Origin: Bacteroidia bacterium
Lineage (GTDB): Bacteria > Bacteroidota > Bacteroidia > Palsa-965
Assembly (NCBI GenBank): GCA_023151315.1
Contig: JAKLJE010000006.1
Span: forward strand, 111,206 to 175,205
Length of the DNA stretch: 64,000 bases
Direction: 5' to 3'
The notes beneath the pieces are model-generated. The model was not told where the DNA came from, did no database searches, and saw only the letters and a list, made by a program, of their open reading frames with translations. This document shows positions 44,372 to 53,724 of the stretch, in pieces (within the stretch, counting starts at the first letter, position 1; each line of letters opens with the position of its first letter). A program made the translations under genes and the position numbers.

Positions 44372-45751
44372 ATGAACAAAACCCTTCTTTTCATCAGTCT
44401 TTCAATTCTCTCTTTATCTGTTTCTGCTCAAAAGATCAAAGATCAGGTAGGCGGAATGATTCCTAAACAGAAACAGGAAGAAGCTGCGCCTGCAACTTCA
44501 ACCGGTACCGCTTCCAATCAATATGAGGAAGTAAAGAAGTTCAATGCGGTTAAAAAACATACCCATTTTGAACGCGCCTCAGACGGTAAGTACAATGAAA
44601 ACAAATTCAACGGGGCAACTATTGTGGAAGTTCTCAAATCAAGTATGAAATTTGATGACAAAGGAAATGTTACCTCTTTCATGCACAAAGGCATTGAGTT
44701 TGTTCCGAACCACATGGTATACCCAATGTTTTTTCGCTCAAAGTCCAATGCGAATACCCCGAATCATATTGTGTTTGCCAACGGATGCATGTATCAGGGA
44801 TACAATTATGATGTAAACACCGGTAAGTTTTCCAAGCCTGTTGATTTTATGACCGGGGAAAAACTGAAGCCCGCAGATGTAAATGACAGTTACTTCGATC
44901 AGCAAGTTGCGACTTATCACGCTGCAGTAAAACCCGAATTCGACAAACAGATTGCTGCAGAAAAGTCAGCTTCGGATCAGGCAGCAGCTGAGGCGCGCGC
45001 AAAAGGAACGACAAAGGACAAAGCTGTTACGAAGATTGAAATTGATGGTGGAACATCCACAATGAAGCAAGGTGAATCTTATGTGATTCATGTAACCGCA
45101 ACACTGAAAGACGGATCGAAGATATCTACAGGTAATGGAGGATACGCTGATGAATACGAATTTATTTTCTCCGGTGTTCCTGAAAGTACAGCAGGATTTC
45201 TCGGAGCAGAGAAGACTGTTTTCGGAAATACGGTAAAAGTTCCGATGGACGGAGTAGTGCAGGGTGATAAGATCACGGTAACGGTTAAGTCTAAATTTCA
45301 TCCATCGTTATCTGCGACGAAGTCCTATACAATGGATTACACCTCTCCGGTAGATGTGAACTACAACGCAGAAATGCGTTCTGATAGAAATCGTGTTTAC
45401 GGCTCCGATCTGCGGGTGGAAATAAAAAGTGTAAAACATGCGGTGACGTCAAAACCGTTGCTGGAATATAAAGTCATCAATGTGAAGGATGGAAGAACTC
45501 TCAAGCATTTCCGTGTGGAAGAGAATGTTGCGGTAACGGTGCAAACATGCGGACAGAAAGGTTGGGGAGCACAGGGATCACAACCTGCTCAGGATGGTAC
45601 AAAAGGTGGTGATGTTACAGTCGTAACTGATCCTTCGGTTAAAACATACAACCTAACAATTCGCAATACCGGCGGTGCAGCAAGTGGCGGGATGACTACA
45701 AAAGGTGCTGACGGTAAAGTGGAGAAGATTGTTCAGAAAGTTAATTGGTAA
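44372..45751 (+). CDS. Exported protein of unknown function, probable LytTR target
   Basis: The product is 459 residues from ATG 44372, which opens the signal peptide (MNKTLLFISLSILSLSVSAQ); the upstream TTG 44354 lies in the promoter box. After a Q/A/T-rich linker, residues about 45-160 form a domain with HTHFERASDGKYNENKFNGA and CMYQGYNYDVNTGKFSKP. An alanine-rich helix (about 170-205) follows, then Ig-like strands (VTKIEIDGGTSTMKQGESYV) and a C-terminal region with YNLTIRNTGGAASGGM. I do not recognise a family. There is no T9SS sorting domain and no lipobox, so it is probably periplasmic. A putative LytTR site and an activator-type promoter lie directly upstream, which ties it to the Reg_prop kinase pathway. 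Confidence 0.75.
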   Translation: MNKTLLFISLSILSLSVSAQKIKDQVGGMIPKQKQEEAAPATSTGTASNQYEEVKKFNAVKKHTHFERASDGKYNENKFNGATIVEVLKSSMKFDDKGNVTSFMHKGIEFVPNHMVYPMFFRSKSNANTPNHIVFANGCMYQGYNYDVNTGKFSKPVDFMTGEKLKPADVNDSYFDQQVATYHAAVKPEFDKQIAAEKSASDQAAAEARAKGTTKDKAVTKIEIDGGTSTMKQGESYVIHVTATLKDGSKISTGNGGYADEYEFIFSGVPESTAGFLGAEKTVFGNTVKVPMDGVVQGDKITVTVKSKFHPSLSATKSYTMDYTSPVDVNYNAEMRSDRNRVYGSDLRVEIKSVKHAVTSKPLLEYKVINVKDGRTLKHFRVEENVAVTVQTCGQKGWGAQGSQPAQDGTKGGDVTVVTDPSVKTYNLTIRNTGGAASGGMTTKGADGKVEKIVQKVNW

Positions 45752-45787
45752 GCGGAAAGAAAGAATTAATTAATCATACCTCGAAAC

Positions 45788-47968
45788 ATGAAACATTTTG
45801 TTATATCGCTGTTATTCTTTGCTTCTCTAAATGTTGGGGCACAAAATCTTCATTGGCTGAGTGCAGGTGGAGGGACAAGCAACGACTATGCAAAGTCAGT
45901 TGCTGTTTCGCCAAACGGAAACGTATTGGTAACGGGAACGTTCGCCGGTACTGTGGATTTTGATCCGGGTCCGAGTGTTTCAAACGCAACTGAGCAAGGG
46001 CAGTATGATGCGTTTGTCGTTTGTTATTCTCCGTCCGGAGCACTTTTGTGGTATCGCACATTCGGAGGGGCTTCCGGTGCAGAGTCAGGAAATTCAATCG
46101 CTGTTGACGCTGCCGGTTCCGTATATGTGGCGGGTACATTTGCATCCACCGGCGTGGATATTGATCCGAGCCCTGCAGTCAATAATCTGAACCTTGCCGG
46201 ATCGGTCGATGGCTTTATTATTAAGTACACTGCTTCAGGAAATCTTGTGTGGAGCGGAACTATTGGAGGAACACAATATGATGAGGCGATGAGTGTGGCT
46301 GTTCGGGGCGACAAGCTTGCGATTGCAGGACATTTCAACGGTACTGCTGATCTTCATCCGGGCTCTCAGTTATTGAACTTTACTTCAGCAGGTGCTTCTG
46401 ATATTTACATTATTCGTCTTGATACTGCGGGCAACTACACAGGAGCAACAACTGTCGCCGGTACCAGTAGCGACGCTGCGAATTCTGTTTGTATAGACCA
46501 TAATGATGAGTTGGTTGTTACCGGGTATTTTAACCAATCTCTGGATTTTGATCCTTCACCATCCACGTTTACTCTCAGCAGTCAGGGGCAGTCTGAAGTA
46601 TTTATTGCGAAGTACACTTTTGCCGGTGCGTTGGTCTGGGCTAAAGCTATCGGATCAACAGGTGCTGATATCGGAAAATCAGTTTGCGTGGATCCTCTTA
46701 ATAATCTCTATATGGCAGGTTCATTCTCCGGTACAGCAGACATGGATCCCGGCGCAGGATCTTCGTTGGCATATAATGCAGGTTCAACTGATTTCATTGT
46801 TGTATCTCTTGACGCTTCCGGAAATTACCGATGGGGAATATATGGGGGAGGAACAAACTTCGATGAAGCTTATGCAATCACGACTGATGGTGCCGGTTTT
46901 GTATACATCACCGGATTTTTCAGAAACACTGTCGATTTCAATCCTACCGGTGTAACCTATAATCTTACTTCAGCAGGCAACATGGATCTATTCGTCACGA
47001 AGATGACAACCGGAGGCTCATGGATGTGGTCGCATCGTATCGGTGGCCCGACAGCAGAAGAAGGTTATGGTATTACCGCGCAATCTGATCAGAGTTATTT
47101 TCTGTGCGGAAGGTTTACCGGCACCGTAGACATGGATCCTACAGCAACCACAACTAATTTCAGTACAGTAGGTTTGTCTGATTTCTTTACAGCAAAATAC
47201 AGCCCATGTGTTTTATTCACTTCTCAAATGAATGCGTCTTCCTGCAGTAGTTATACGTCACCAAGCGGTAATCATGTTTGGACAACAAGCGGAGTTTATC
47301 AGGATACAATGACATCGGTAAGCGGTTGCGATAGTATTATTCAGGTTACACTGACGATCAACTGGGAAACGAATGCAACTATTAATGCAAGCACTTGTAA
47401 TATTTATCTGTCCCCGAGCGGAAATTATGTTTGGTCGACGGCCGGAACGTATTTCGATACTATTCCGAATACGGCCGGTTGCGACAGCGTAATTACAATT
47501 CTTCTGACCATCAACACGCTTGATAATAGTGTAACCAACAATTCGCCTTCGCTCAGCGCAAATCAAAACGGAGCTTCGTACCAATGGATTGATTGCAATA
47601 ACGGAAATTCAATTATACCAGGAGAAACCAATCAGAATTTCAATGCAACTGTAAACGGTTCTTATGCGGTGATCATTACAATGGGAAATTGCTCCGATAC
47701 TTCAGCTTGTGAAGCAGTTATGAATACCGGATTCAACCCGACTGGTTCCGTTTGCAAATTGCAGGTTTATCCTAATCCTGCTTCAACTGAAGTTACAATC
47801 AATATTGCCGCCGGAGAGAATATTGTTATCACTGATCTTACAGGAAGAACTGTTGCAGTGCATCGTGTTGAAGCGAACGGAACACTTAATATTGCTTCAC
47901 TTCCGGTCGGTTCTTATCTGATATCAGATACCACCAACAACAGAACAGTTCGCTTCGTCAAACAATAA
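45788..47968 (+). CDS. T9SS-secreted SBBP beta-propeller protein
   Basis: This 726-residue protein has a signal peptide (FVISLLFFASLNVGAQ). Residues about 20-475 are SBBP-like repeats of about 50 residues, each with a TVDFDPGPS-like motif and a closing W-x-GG unit (ALLWYRTFGG, LVWSGTIGG, WMWSHRIGG). Two copies of a 50-residue module follow (SYTSPSGNHVWTTSGVYQDT and IYLSPSGNYVWSTAGTYFDT, each ending GCDSII or GCDSVI). A type A sorting domain ends it (YPNPASTEV, ITDLTGRTVAV, GSYLISD). It starts 36 bases after the preceding gene, so co-transcription is possible but not certain. A terminator follows the stop. Confidence 0.92.
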   Translation: MKHFVISLLFFASLNVGAQNLHWLSAGGGTSNDYAKSVAVSPNGNVLVTGTFAGTVDFDPGPSVSNATEQGQYDAFVVCYSPSGALLWYRTFGGASGAESGNSIAVDAAGSVYVAGTFASTGVDIDPSPAVNNLNLAGSVDGFIIKYTASGNLVWSGTIGGTQYDEAMSVAVRGDKLAIAGHFNGTADLHPGSQLLNFTSAGASDIYIIRLDTAGNYTGATTVAGTSSDAANSVCIDHNDELVVTGYFNQSLDFDPSPSTFTLSSQGQSEVFIAKYTFAGALVWAKAIGSTGADIGKSVCVDPLNNLYMAGSFSGTADMDPGAGSSLAYNAGSTDFIVVSLDASGNYRWGIYGGGTNFDEAYAITTDGAGFVYITGFFRNTVDFNPTGVTYNLTSAGNMDLFVTKMTTGGSWMWSHRIGGPTAEEGYGITAQSDQSYFLCGRFTGTVDMDPTATTTNFSTVGLSDFFTAKYSPCVLFTSQMNASSCSSYTSPSGNHVWTTSGVYQDTMTSVSGCDSIIQVTLTINWETNATINASTCNIYLSPSGNYVWSTAGTYFDTIPNTAGCDSVITILLTINTLDNSVTNNSPSLSANQNGASYQWIDCNNGNSIIPGETNQNFNATVNGSYAVIITMGNCSDTSACEAVMNTGFNPTGSVCKLQVYPNPASTEVTINIAAGENIVITDLTGRTVAVHRVEANGTLNIASLPVGSYLISDTTNNRTVRFVKQ

Positions 47969-47985
47969 CTGATTCTTGTCATTTT

Positions 47986-48019
47986 GCCCTCGGATTCTTT
48001 ATGAAATCCGGGGGCTTCG
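47986..48019 (+). terminator. Terminator after the SBBP protein gene
   Basis: GCCCTCGGATT and AATCCGGGGGC pair over 11 bp (one G-T pair) and are followed by TTCGTTTT. It lies 17 bases past the stop. Confidence 0.75.
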
Positions 48020-48032
48020 TTTTCGTACTTGT

Positions 48033-48040
48033 TACTTTTG
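48033..48040 (+). promoter_or_regulatory. -7 promoter box TACTTTTG
   Basis: The box matches TAnnTTTG and ends 4 bases before ATG 48045, implying a leaderless or nearly leaderless transcript. Confidence 0.4.
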
Positions 48041-48044
48041 ATGA

Positions 48045-48464
48045 ATGGATTCAATACGAAAGATCAGTGAGTTTATTCTCGATAACAAATGCTTATCACT
48101 CTGCACGACTTCTCCGGAAGGACTTTGGTGTGCCAGTTGCTATTATGCTTACGATGAGAAAAACGTTGCGTTGATTTTTAAATCTTCAGATGATACACGA
48201 CATGTTCAGGAAGGATTGAAGAATCCGATGATTGCAGGTACCATTTTGCCGGATAAACTTGAAACGGTTTCAATTAAGGGAGTGCAGTTCACCGGAGCGT
48301 TCACGTCCGCAGAAGATGATGAGGCTTCATCAATCTACTACAGTCGCTTTCCTTTCGCACGCGCAATTGGCGGCAAGTTTTGGGTCATCAAACTCAAAAC
48401 AATGAAGTTTACTGATAATACACTCGGATTCGGAACAAAAATGCACTGGAAAGCAGAACAGTAA
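48045..48464 (+). CDS. yhbP: YhbP (UPF0306) family flavin-fold protein
   Basis: This 139-residue protein matches E. coli YhbP from memory along its whole length: GLWCASCYYAYDEKNVALIF, then DDTRHVQ, MIAGTI, IKGVQFTGAF, YYSRFPFARA and the terminal FTDNTLGFGTKMHW. The family shares the split-barrel fold of pyridoxamine-phosphate oxidases but its substrate is unknown. There is no signal peptide, so it is cytoplasmic. The gene stands alone: a terminator lies upstream, and the formate operon converges on it from the other side with only 5 bases between the two stop codons. Confidence 0.85.
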   Translation: MDSIRKISEFILDNKCLSLCTTSPEGLWCASCYYAYDEKNVALIFKSSDDTRHVQEGLKNPMIAGTILPDKLETVSIKGVQFTGAFTSAEDDEASSIYYSRFPFARAIGGKFWVIKLKTMKFTDNTLGFGTKMHWKAEQ

Positions 48465-48469
48465 CCTGC

Positions 48470-51226
48470 TTATTTCTTCAGCAACATTGCCGCTTTACGA
48501 CTTCCGGCCTTCTTGTATTGCCCTTTGCTCTTCCTGATTTTGCATGCCACAACTTTGTATTCCGGACACAATGCTTCGGAGTCATGAACACTCGATGTGA
48601 TATTGTTCAGCATGATTTCCGGGAAGTGGAACGTTGAACTCAGAATGCCCGGTTTCACTTCGTCTGTAATTCTCGCTTTGATGTCAACTTTTCCTCGTGC
48701 TGAAATCACACAAACCATATCTCCGTTTTCAATTTTCTCTTTCGCCGCATCAGATGGATGTATCATCAAAACATCTTCAGTCAGAATCTTCGCGTTGTTC
48801 GTTCTGCGCGTCATCGCTCCGCAGTTGTAATGTTCCAACTCACGGTTTGTTGTGATGATATACGGGAACTCGTCTGCGTGCTGTTCCAGTTCTTTCGATT
48901 CCTTGAATGAAGCGTGAATGAATTTGCCTTTGCCGCGTTTGAATTCCTTGATGTGCAGCAAATCGGAATCTGTTCCGTCTTTCGCTACAGGCCATTGCTT
49001 CCCGTTGTCACCGAGATTTTCCCACGTAACACCTGCAAAGAACGGAACGATCTGAGAAATTTCTTTCGCAAGCAACGTTGCAGGATTGTAATCATCCTGT
49101 TTGTAGCCCATGTAATTCATCATGTCCACAATAATCTGCCCGTCTGCTTTTGCTCCCGCAATAGGCTCTACAACCTTCTGCACTTTCTGAATTCGACGTT
49201 CACCGTTGGTAAACGTACCATCCTTCTCAAGGAATGAAGCTCCCGGTAATACAACGTGGGCAAGCTTTGCAGTTTCCGTCATGAACAGTTCCTGAACTAC
49301 AAGCAGATCAAGTTTGCTCAATGCATTCACAACGTGTTGTGTGTTCGGATCTGTTTGTGCCATGTCTTCACCGATCACCCACATCGCCTTCAAGCGATTG
49401 TCCAGCGCCGCTTCATACATCTGCGGAATTTTGTAACCGATGTAATCCGGCAATTTCGCTCCGTAAAAATCTTCATACAGCTTGTGTACGTTCGGATCAG
49501 TAACATCGAGATATCCTGCTCCCTGATGCGGCTGACAACCCATGTCTGCTGCACCCTGAACGTTGTTCTGTCCGCGCAGCGGATTCACTCCGCAACCGCG
49601 TTTACCGATATTTCCAGTAATCATCGCGAGATCCGCAATGAGCATAACCGTAAATGTTCCTTGTGAATGTTCCGTTACGCCAAGACCGTGGAATGACATT
49701 GCCGCTTTTGCATTTGCGTAAGCGAGCGCTGCTTCACGTGCAAGGTTCTTGTCAACGCCTGTGATTTCCTGCAACTCATCAATGTTCTGTGAAAGCACCT
49801 GCTTGCGGAATTCTTCATAGCCTTCAGTGCGCTGTTCGATGAAGCTGCGATCTTCCAATCCTTCACTGATGATGTAATACAACATCATGTTCAGCATCGC
49901 AACGTTCGTTCCCGGACGCAGCTGCAAATGATAGTGTGCATACTTGGCCAGTTCAGTACGACGCGGATCAATTACGATCAGCGTTTTCCCTTTCATCGCC
50001 TGCTGCTTGATCTTCGCTCCTGTAACCGGATGCGCATCGGTAGGATTCGCTCCGATCACCATCATGCAATCCGTATACTTCAGATCTTTGATCGAATTGG
50101 TCGCGGCTCCGGTTCCGAAAGTTCTTTGCATACCCAATGCAGTAGGAGAGTGGCATACACGCGCGCAACTGTCAATGTTGTTGGTGCCGATCACCGCTCT
50201 GATGAATTTCTGCATCAGATAGTTTTCTTCATTCGTACAGCGTGCTGAAGAAATTCCTGCGATGTAATCTGCTCCGTAATTATTCTTGATGCGGCGCAAT
50301 TCAGTTGCAATGTAATTGTACGCTTCATCCCATGATGCCGGTTCAAGTTTTCCGTTTTTGCGGATCAGCGGAGTGTTTAAACGTTCAGGGTGATTGTAGA
50401 ATGAGAACGCAAATCTTCCTTTCAGACAGGTGTGTCCCTGGTTCGCTTCTGCAGCGTACGGAGCCTGAATGGATTTTACTTTGCCGTTTTGTGATGCCAC
50501 TTCAAGATTGCAACCTACGCCGCAATACGTACATACTGTGCGTGTCTTCTGAACGTTCGCAACTGATTTTGATTCAAAAATATCGGAGATGGCAGACGTA
50601 GGACAAGCCTGAGCGCACGCACCGCAACTTACGCAGTCTGATTGCTCGAAAGTCTGATCCATGCCTTTCACGATGTGCGCATCGAAACCGCGTCCCGCCA
50701 TAGTAAGTACAAATTGTCCTTGTACTTCATCGCATGCACGCACACAACGCGAACAATTGATACACTTCGATAAATCCGAAGTCATGTAAGCGTGAGAAAG
50801 ATCTTTCTTTCTGTCTAGATGGTTCTTCCCCGGTGCATAACGCACATCACGCACGCCTACTTTCGCGGCTACAGTCTGCAACTCGCAATTGTTATTCACT
50901 TCGCAAGTCAGACAATCCAGCGGATGATCTGTGAGAACGAGTTCCACAATATTCTTGCGCAGTTTCTGAATGCGTTCTGAGTGCGGATAGATATAACTGT
51001 TCTCCATTACAGGAGTATGACACGAAGCCTGCGATTTCACAGGGCCGTTTTCCGCCAATGCAACATCCACGCTGCACACGCGGCAGGCGCCGTAAGGATC
51101 AAGATTCGGAGCGTCGCACAAAGTCGGTACGTAATCGTTGCCGAAATTGCGTTTCAGAAATGCAAGAATGGTTTCTCCATTCTGAATTTCGTAAGGCTTG
51201 TTATCGATGTAGGCAATCTTGCTCAT
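48470..51226 (-). CDS. fdhA: NAD-dependent formate dehydrogenase, molybdopterin (alpha) subunit
   Basis: ATG 51226 (MSKIAYIDNKPYEI) is chosen; an in-frame ATG 31 codons upstream would overlap the previous gene. The product is 918 residues. In order: a [2Fe-2S] domain (ACRVCSVDV, ASCHTP), a His-Cys3 cluster (HPLDCLTCEVNNNC), two [4Fe-4S] sets (CINCSRCVRAC, CVSCGACAQAC), a fourth cluster at the catalytic domain (CTYCGVGC), then the molybdenum-binis-MGD domain. The Mo ligand is Cys 358 in ARVCHSPT, so this is a cysteine and not a selenocysteine enzyme. The reaction is formate + NAD+ to CO2 + NADH, with electrons passed to the diaphorase subunit encoded directly upstream (7-base gap). It is the last gene of the fhs-fdhD-diaphorase-fdhA operon. 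Confidence 0.95.
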   Translation of the reverse strand: MSKIAYIDNKPYEIQNGETILAFLKRNFGNDYVPTLCDAPNLDPYGACRVCSVDVALAENGPVKSQASCHTPVMENSYIYPHSERIQKLRKNIVELVLTDHPLDCLTCEVNNNCELQTVAAKVGVRDVRYAPGKNHLDRKKDLSHAYMTSDLSKCINCSRCVRACDEVQGQFVLTMAGRGFDAHIVKGMDQTFEQSDCVSCGACAQACPTSAISDIFESKSVANVQKTRTVCTYCGVGCNLEVASQNGKVKSIQAPYAAEANQGHTCLKGRFAFSFYNHPERLNTPLIRKNGKLEPASWDEAYNYIATELRRIKNNYGADYIAGISSARCTNEENYLMQKFIRAVIGTNNIDSCARVCHSPTALGMQRTFGTGAATNSIKDLKYTDCMMVIGANPTDAHPVTGAKIKQQAMKGKTLIVIDPRRTELAKYAHYHLQLRPGTNVAMLNMMLYYIISEGLEDRSFIEQRTEGYEEFRKQVLSQNIDELQEITGVDKNLAREAALAYANAKAAMSFHGLGVTEHSQGTFTVMLIADLAMITGNIGKRGCGVNPLRGQNNVQGAADMGCQPHQGAGYLDVTDPNVHKLYEDFYGAKLPDYIGYKIPQMYEAALDNRLKAMWVIGEDMAQTDPNTQHVVNALSKLDLLVVQELFMTETAKLAHVVLPGASFLEKDGTFTNGERRIQKVQKVVEPIAGAKADGQIIVDMMNYMGYKQDDYNPATLLAKEISQIVPFFAGVTWENLGDNGKQWPVAKDGTDSDLLHIKEFKRGKGKFIHASFKESKELEQHADEFPYIITTNRELEHYNCGAMTRRTNNAKILTEDVLMIHPSDAAKEKIENGDMVCVISARGKVDIKARITDEVKPGILSSTFHFPEIMLNNITSSVHDSEALCPEYKVVACKIRKSKGQYKKAGSRKAAMLLKK

Positions 51227-51233
51227 GACAGAC

Positions 51234-52886
51234 TTATTTAGCGAAATAAGGTTTGAGTTCTTTTTCAAAATACTGCAGTGCATTCTTGATCGGAAGCGGA
51301 AGTCCGCCTCCAAGTGCACACAGCGATCCGATTTCCATAGTTTGCAAAAGATCGTTCAGCAATTCTCGATCGATCTTCACTTCACCTGAAATCGCGTTGT
51401 TCATCATTTCCTTGCCGCGGGTAGAACCGATTCTGCAAGGAAAACATTTGCCGCAGCTTTCGTGCGCAGTGAATGCAAAAAGGTGTTCAACGTATTTTAT
51501 AATCGGAAAATCATTCGGAATGCACACTACAGATGCATGACCGAGAAGAAATCCGTTCTGCGCGAATGATTCAAAATCCACAGTCAGATCAGTTGCTTTT
51601 GCAACTGGAACTAGTCCTCCAAGCGGTCCGCCGATATGCATCGCTTTCACTTTCTCTTTGAATCCTCCTCCTGCTTTTTTGATGACATCACTCAGCGGTG
51701 TGCCCATGTCAGCTTCAACAATTCCGGGTTTCTTGAAGAATCCGTCCAATGAAATCAGTTTTGTTCCGGTGCTTCTTCCTTTACCAATTGCAGCAAAAGC
51801 GCTTCCTCCGTTTTTCAGAATCCATGGAATGCACGCCAACGTTTCCACATTGTTTACAACAGTAGGTTTATTGAACAATCCTTGCTGTGTCGGATACGGC
51901 GGACGTACGCGAACTTCCGGGCGTTGTCCTTCAATGGAATTCAGCAATGCTGTTTCTTCTCCGCAGATATATGCGCCTTGCGCGCGAATAATTTTGAAGT
52001 CGTAATTGAATCCAGAATTCCGAATGTTGTTTCCGATAATTCCGGCACTGCGTAATTCATCAATGCATTGCTGAGTGATTTCAATGGCTTCCGGATACTC
52101 CGCGCGGATGTAAAGCACACCCATATTAGCGCCGCATACATATCCCGCAATCATCATTCCGAGTAAAACAGAATGCGCGCGTTCTTCAAGCAGATATCTG
52201 TCACTGTACGCGCCCGGATCACCTTCGTCAGCGTTACAAACGATAAACTTGATTTTGCCTTCTGTGTTCTTGCAGCTTTCCAGTTTCAAGCCGATCGGGA
52301 AGCCTGCGCCACCACGGCCACGCAGACCGGAAATTTTCAATTCGTTGAGAACCTGATCAGGCGTCATGGACAAAACTATATCCAGTGTTGTATAGTACGA
52401 TTCGGTATCACCGATCTCTGCAGTGAGCACAGGTGTTCCCATGCATGTTACAGCGTAATTGTCCTTTAACGCCGTTTTCTTCTTGCGTATGTCTGCAATT
52501 TTTGAAATGTCTTTCCCCGAATAGTTGCGACCGTTAATATTGAACGCAGCGTTTTCGTGGCATCGTCCGAGGCAGCACATTTCTCCGATTTCTTCTTTCT
52601 TGAACTGCGTCGACAGTTTTTTCTTCAGTGAAGTTTGTGTACCCGCTGTTAAGCATGAACTTCCGTTGCACACATACACTTTCTTCCCTTTGTTTTCTTC
52701 GCGGAGAAAATCATAGAAGCTGGCCGCTCCGTAGACGTTCGCTTTACCAATGAGGAATTCATCCGCAAGACGTTCCAGTTCCGCTTTGGAAGGCGTTCCT
52801 GTTTTCTTAGCAGCGAGTCCTAACTCTTCGAAAAGATTTTCGTTGAGCCCTTTGCGTCCGGATAATTCACTGAGATTTTTTGACAT
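51234..52886 (-). CDS. Formate dehydrogenase diaphorase subunit (NuoE-NuoF fusion type)
   Basis: The product is 550 residues. Residues about 1-125 are a NuoE/FdsG-like thioredoxin-fold [2Fe-2S] domain with VCNGSSC and CCLGRC supplying the cysteines. Residues about 170-550 are a NuoF/FdsB-like flavin domain: LRGRGGAGFPIG (NADH site), NADEGDPGAYSDR, YICGEETALLNSIEG (FMN site), and the [4Fe-4S] motif SCGKCFPCRIGSTRG with the distant Cys in SLCALGG. It moves electrons between the FdhA clusters and NAD+. No other complex I genes are here, so this is a dehydrogenase module and not part of complex I. fdhD ends 4 bases upstream of its start. Confidence 0.93.
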   Translation of the reverse strand: MSKNLSELSGRKGLNENLFEELGLAAKKTGTPSKAELERLADEFLIGKANVYGAASFYDFLREENKGKKVYVCNGSSCLTAGTQTSLKKKLSTQFKKEEIGEMCCLGRCHENAAFNINGRNYSGKDISKIADIRKKKTALKDNYAVTCMGTPVLTAEIGDTESYYTTLDIVLSMTPDQVLNELKISGLRGRGGAGFPIGLKLESCKNTEGKIKFIVCNADEGDPGAYSDRYLLEERAHSVLLGMMIAGYVCGANMGVLYIRAEYPEAIEITQQCIDELRSAGIIGNNIRNSGFNYDFKIIRAQGAYICGEETALLNSIEGQRPEVRVRPPYPTQQGLFNKPTVVNNVETLACIPWILKNGGSAFAAIGKGRSTGTKLISLDGFFKKPGIVEADMGTPLSDVIKKAGGGFKEKVKAMHIGGPLGGLVPVAKATDLTVDFESFAQNGFLLGHASVVCIPNDFPIIKYVEHLFAFTAHESCGKCFPCRIGSTRGKEMMNNAISGEVKIDRELLNDLLQTMEIGSLCALGGGLPLPIKNALQYFEKELKPYFAK

Positions 52887-52890
52887 GTAT

Positions 52891-53724
52891 TCAATGCTTT
52901 AGTTCGCGGTTCTTTTCAGAGACACCGGTTCCGATATTAATTCTTTCCTCGTGAGAGTAAACCGTGAATTTATTCTCACGGCAGAACCCCATTAACGTAA
53001 TTCCCTTTTCATTGGCGAAATCCACTGCAAGCGTAGATGGTGCTGAGACAGCCGCGAGAAACGGAATTTGAGCTGCAAAGCACTTGTTTACGATTTCGTA
53101 TGAAATTCTGCCGCTGACAGTAACGCACTTCGCTAGCGGAAGTTTATTGTTCAGCAATAAATCACCAATCACTTTATCAACTGCATTGTGACGACCGATA
53201 TCTTCATGCATGCAAAGCAGATTCCCGTTTATGTCAAATGCCGCACATGCATGAGAACCTCCGGATTTGATGAACGTATTCTGTCCGGAATTCATTTCGG
53301 TGAACATTTTCTGAACATGTTCCGCTTTCAGAACTTCATTGCAGATTAACTGAACTTCTGAAACTTCATCAAGCCCTGCTTTCCCGCATAGTCCGCAGGA
53401 AGAAACCGACATGATGTTACGGATAGTTTCTGCTCCTTTGCCCAATTGATCGGCAGGAACCGTTACGTTCACAGCAGAAATGAAACCCTGTGTTGATTTT
53501 TCAGTTACCTGAATGTCCGGTTGCACAGTTGTGTTTACATACACATTCTCCGTATAAAGCAATCCTCTTACCAATGAAAATTCATCGCCCGGTGTCTGCA
53601 TTGTCAATGTATATGCATTTCCGTTCAGTGAAATCTGCAATGATTGTTCGACGGTCAGAAAATCCTCAACTGAATCAGGTTTTCCTCCGCTGATTTTAAC
53701 TGCTTTATAGGGTGATACTGCCAT
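52891..53724 (-). CDS. fdhD: Formate dehydrogenase accessory sulfurtransferase FdhD
   Basis: This 277-residue protein shows the FdhD hallmark CGLCG motif (about 111-115, SVSSCGLCGKAG), preceded by TPGDEFSLVRGLLYTENV and followed by GGSHACAAFDINGNLLCMHE, DIGRHNAVDKVIG and VSGRISYEIV. FdhD passes sulfur from a cysteine desulfurase to the molybdenum cofactor, which formate dehydrogenase needs for activity. Its start codon shares one base with the stop of fhs (TAATG), so translation is probably coupled. Cytoplasmic. Confidence 0.96.
   Translation of the reverse strand: MAVSPYKAVKISGGKPDSVEDFLTVEQSLQISLNGNAYTLTMQTPGDEFSLVRGLLYTENVYVNTTVQPDIQVTEKSTQGFISAVNVTVPADQLGKGAETIRNIMSVSSCGLCGKAGLDEVSEVQLICNEVLKAEHVQKMFTEMNSGQNTFIKSGGSHACAAFDINGNLLCMHEDIGRHNAVDKVIGDLLLNNKLPLAKCVTVSGRISYEIVNKCFAAQIPFLAAVSAPSTLAVDFANEKGITLMGFCRENKFTVYSHEERINIGTGVSEKNRELKH

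Noticed and set aside
51234..52886. Part of respiratory complex I (nuoE/nuoF)
   Set aside because: No other nuo genes are present and it sits between fdhD and fdhA, so it is the formate dehydrogenase diaphorase.
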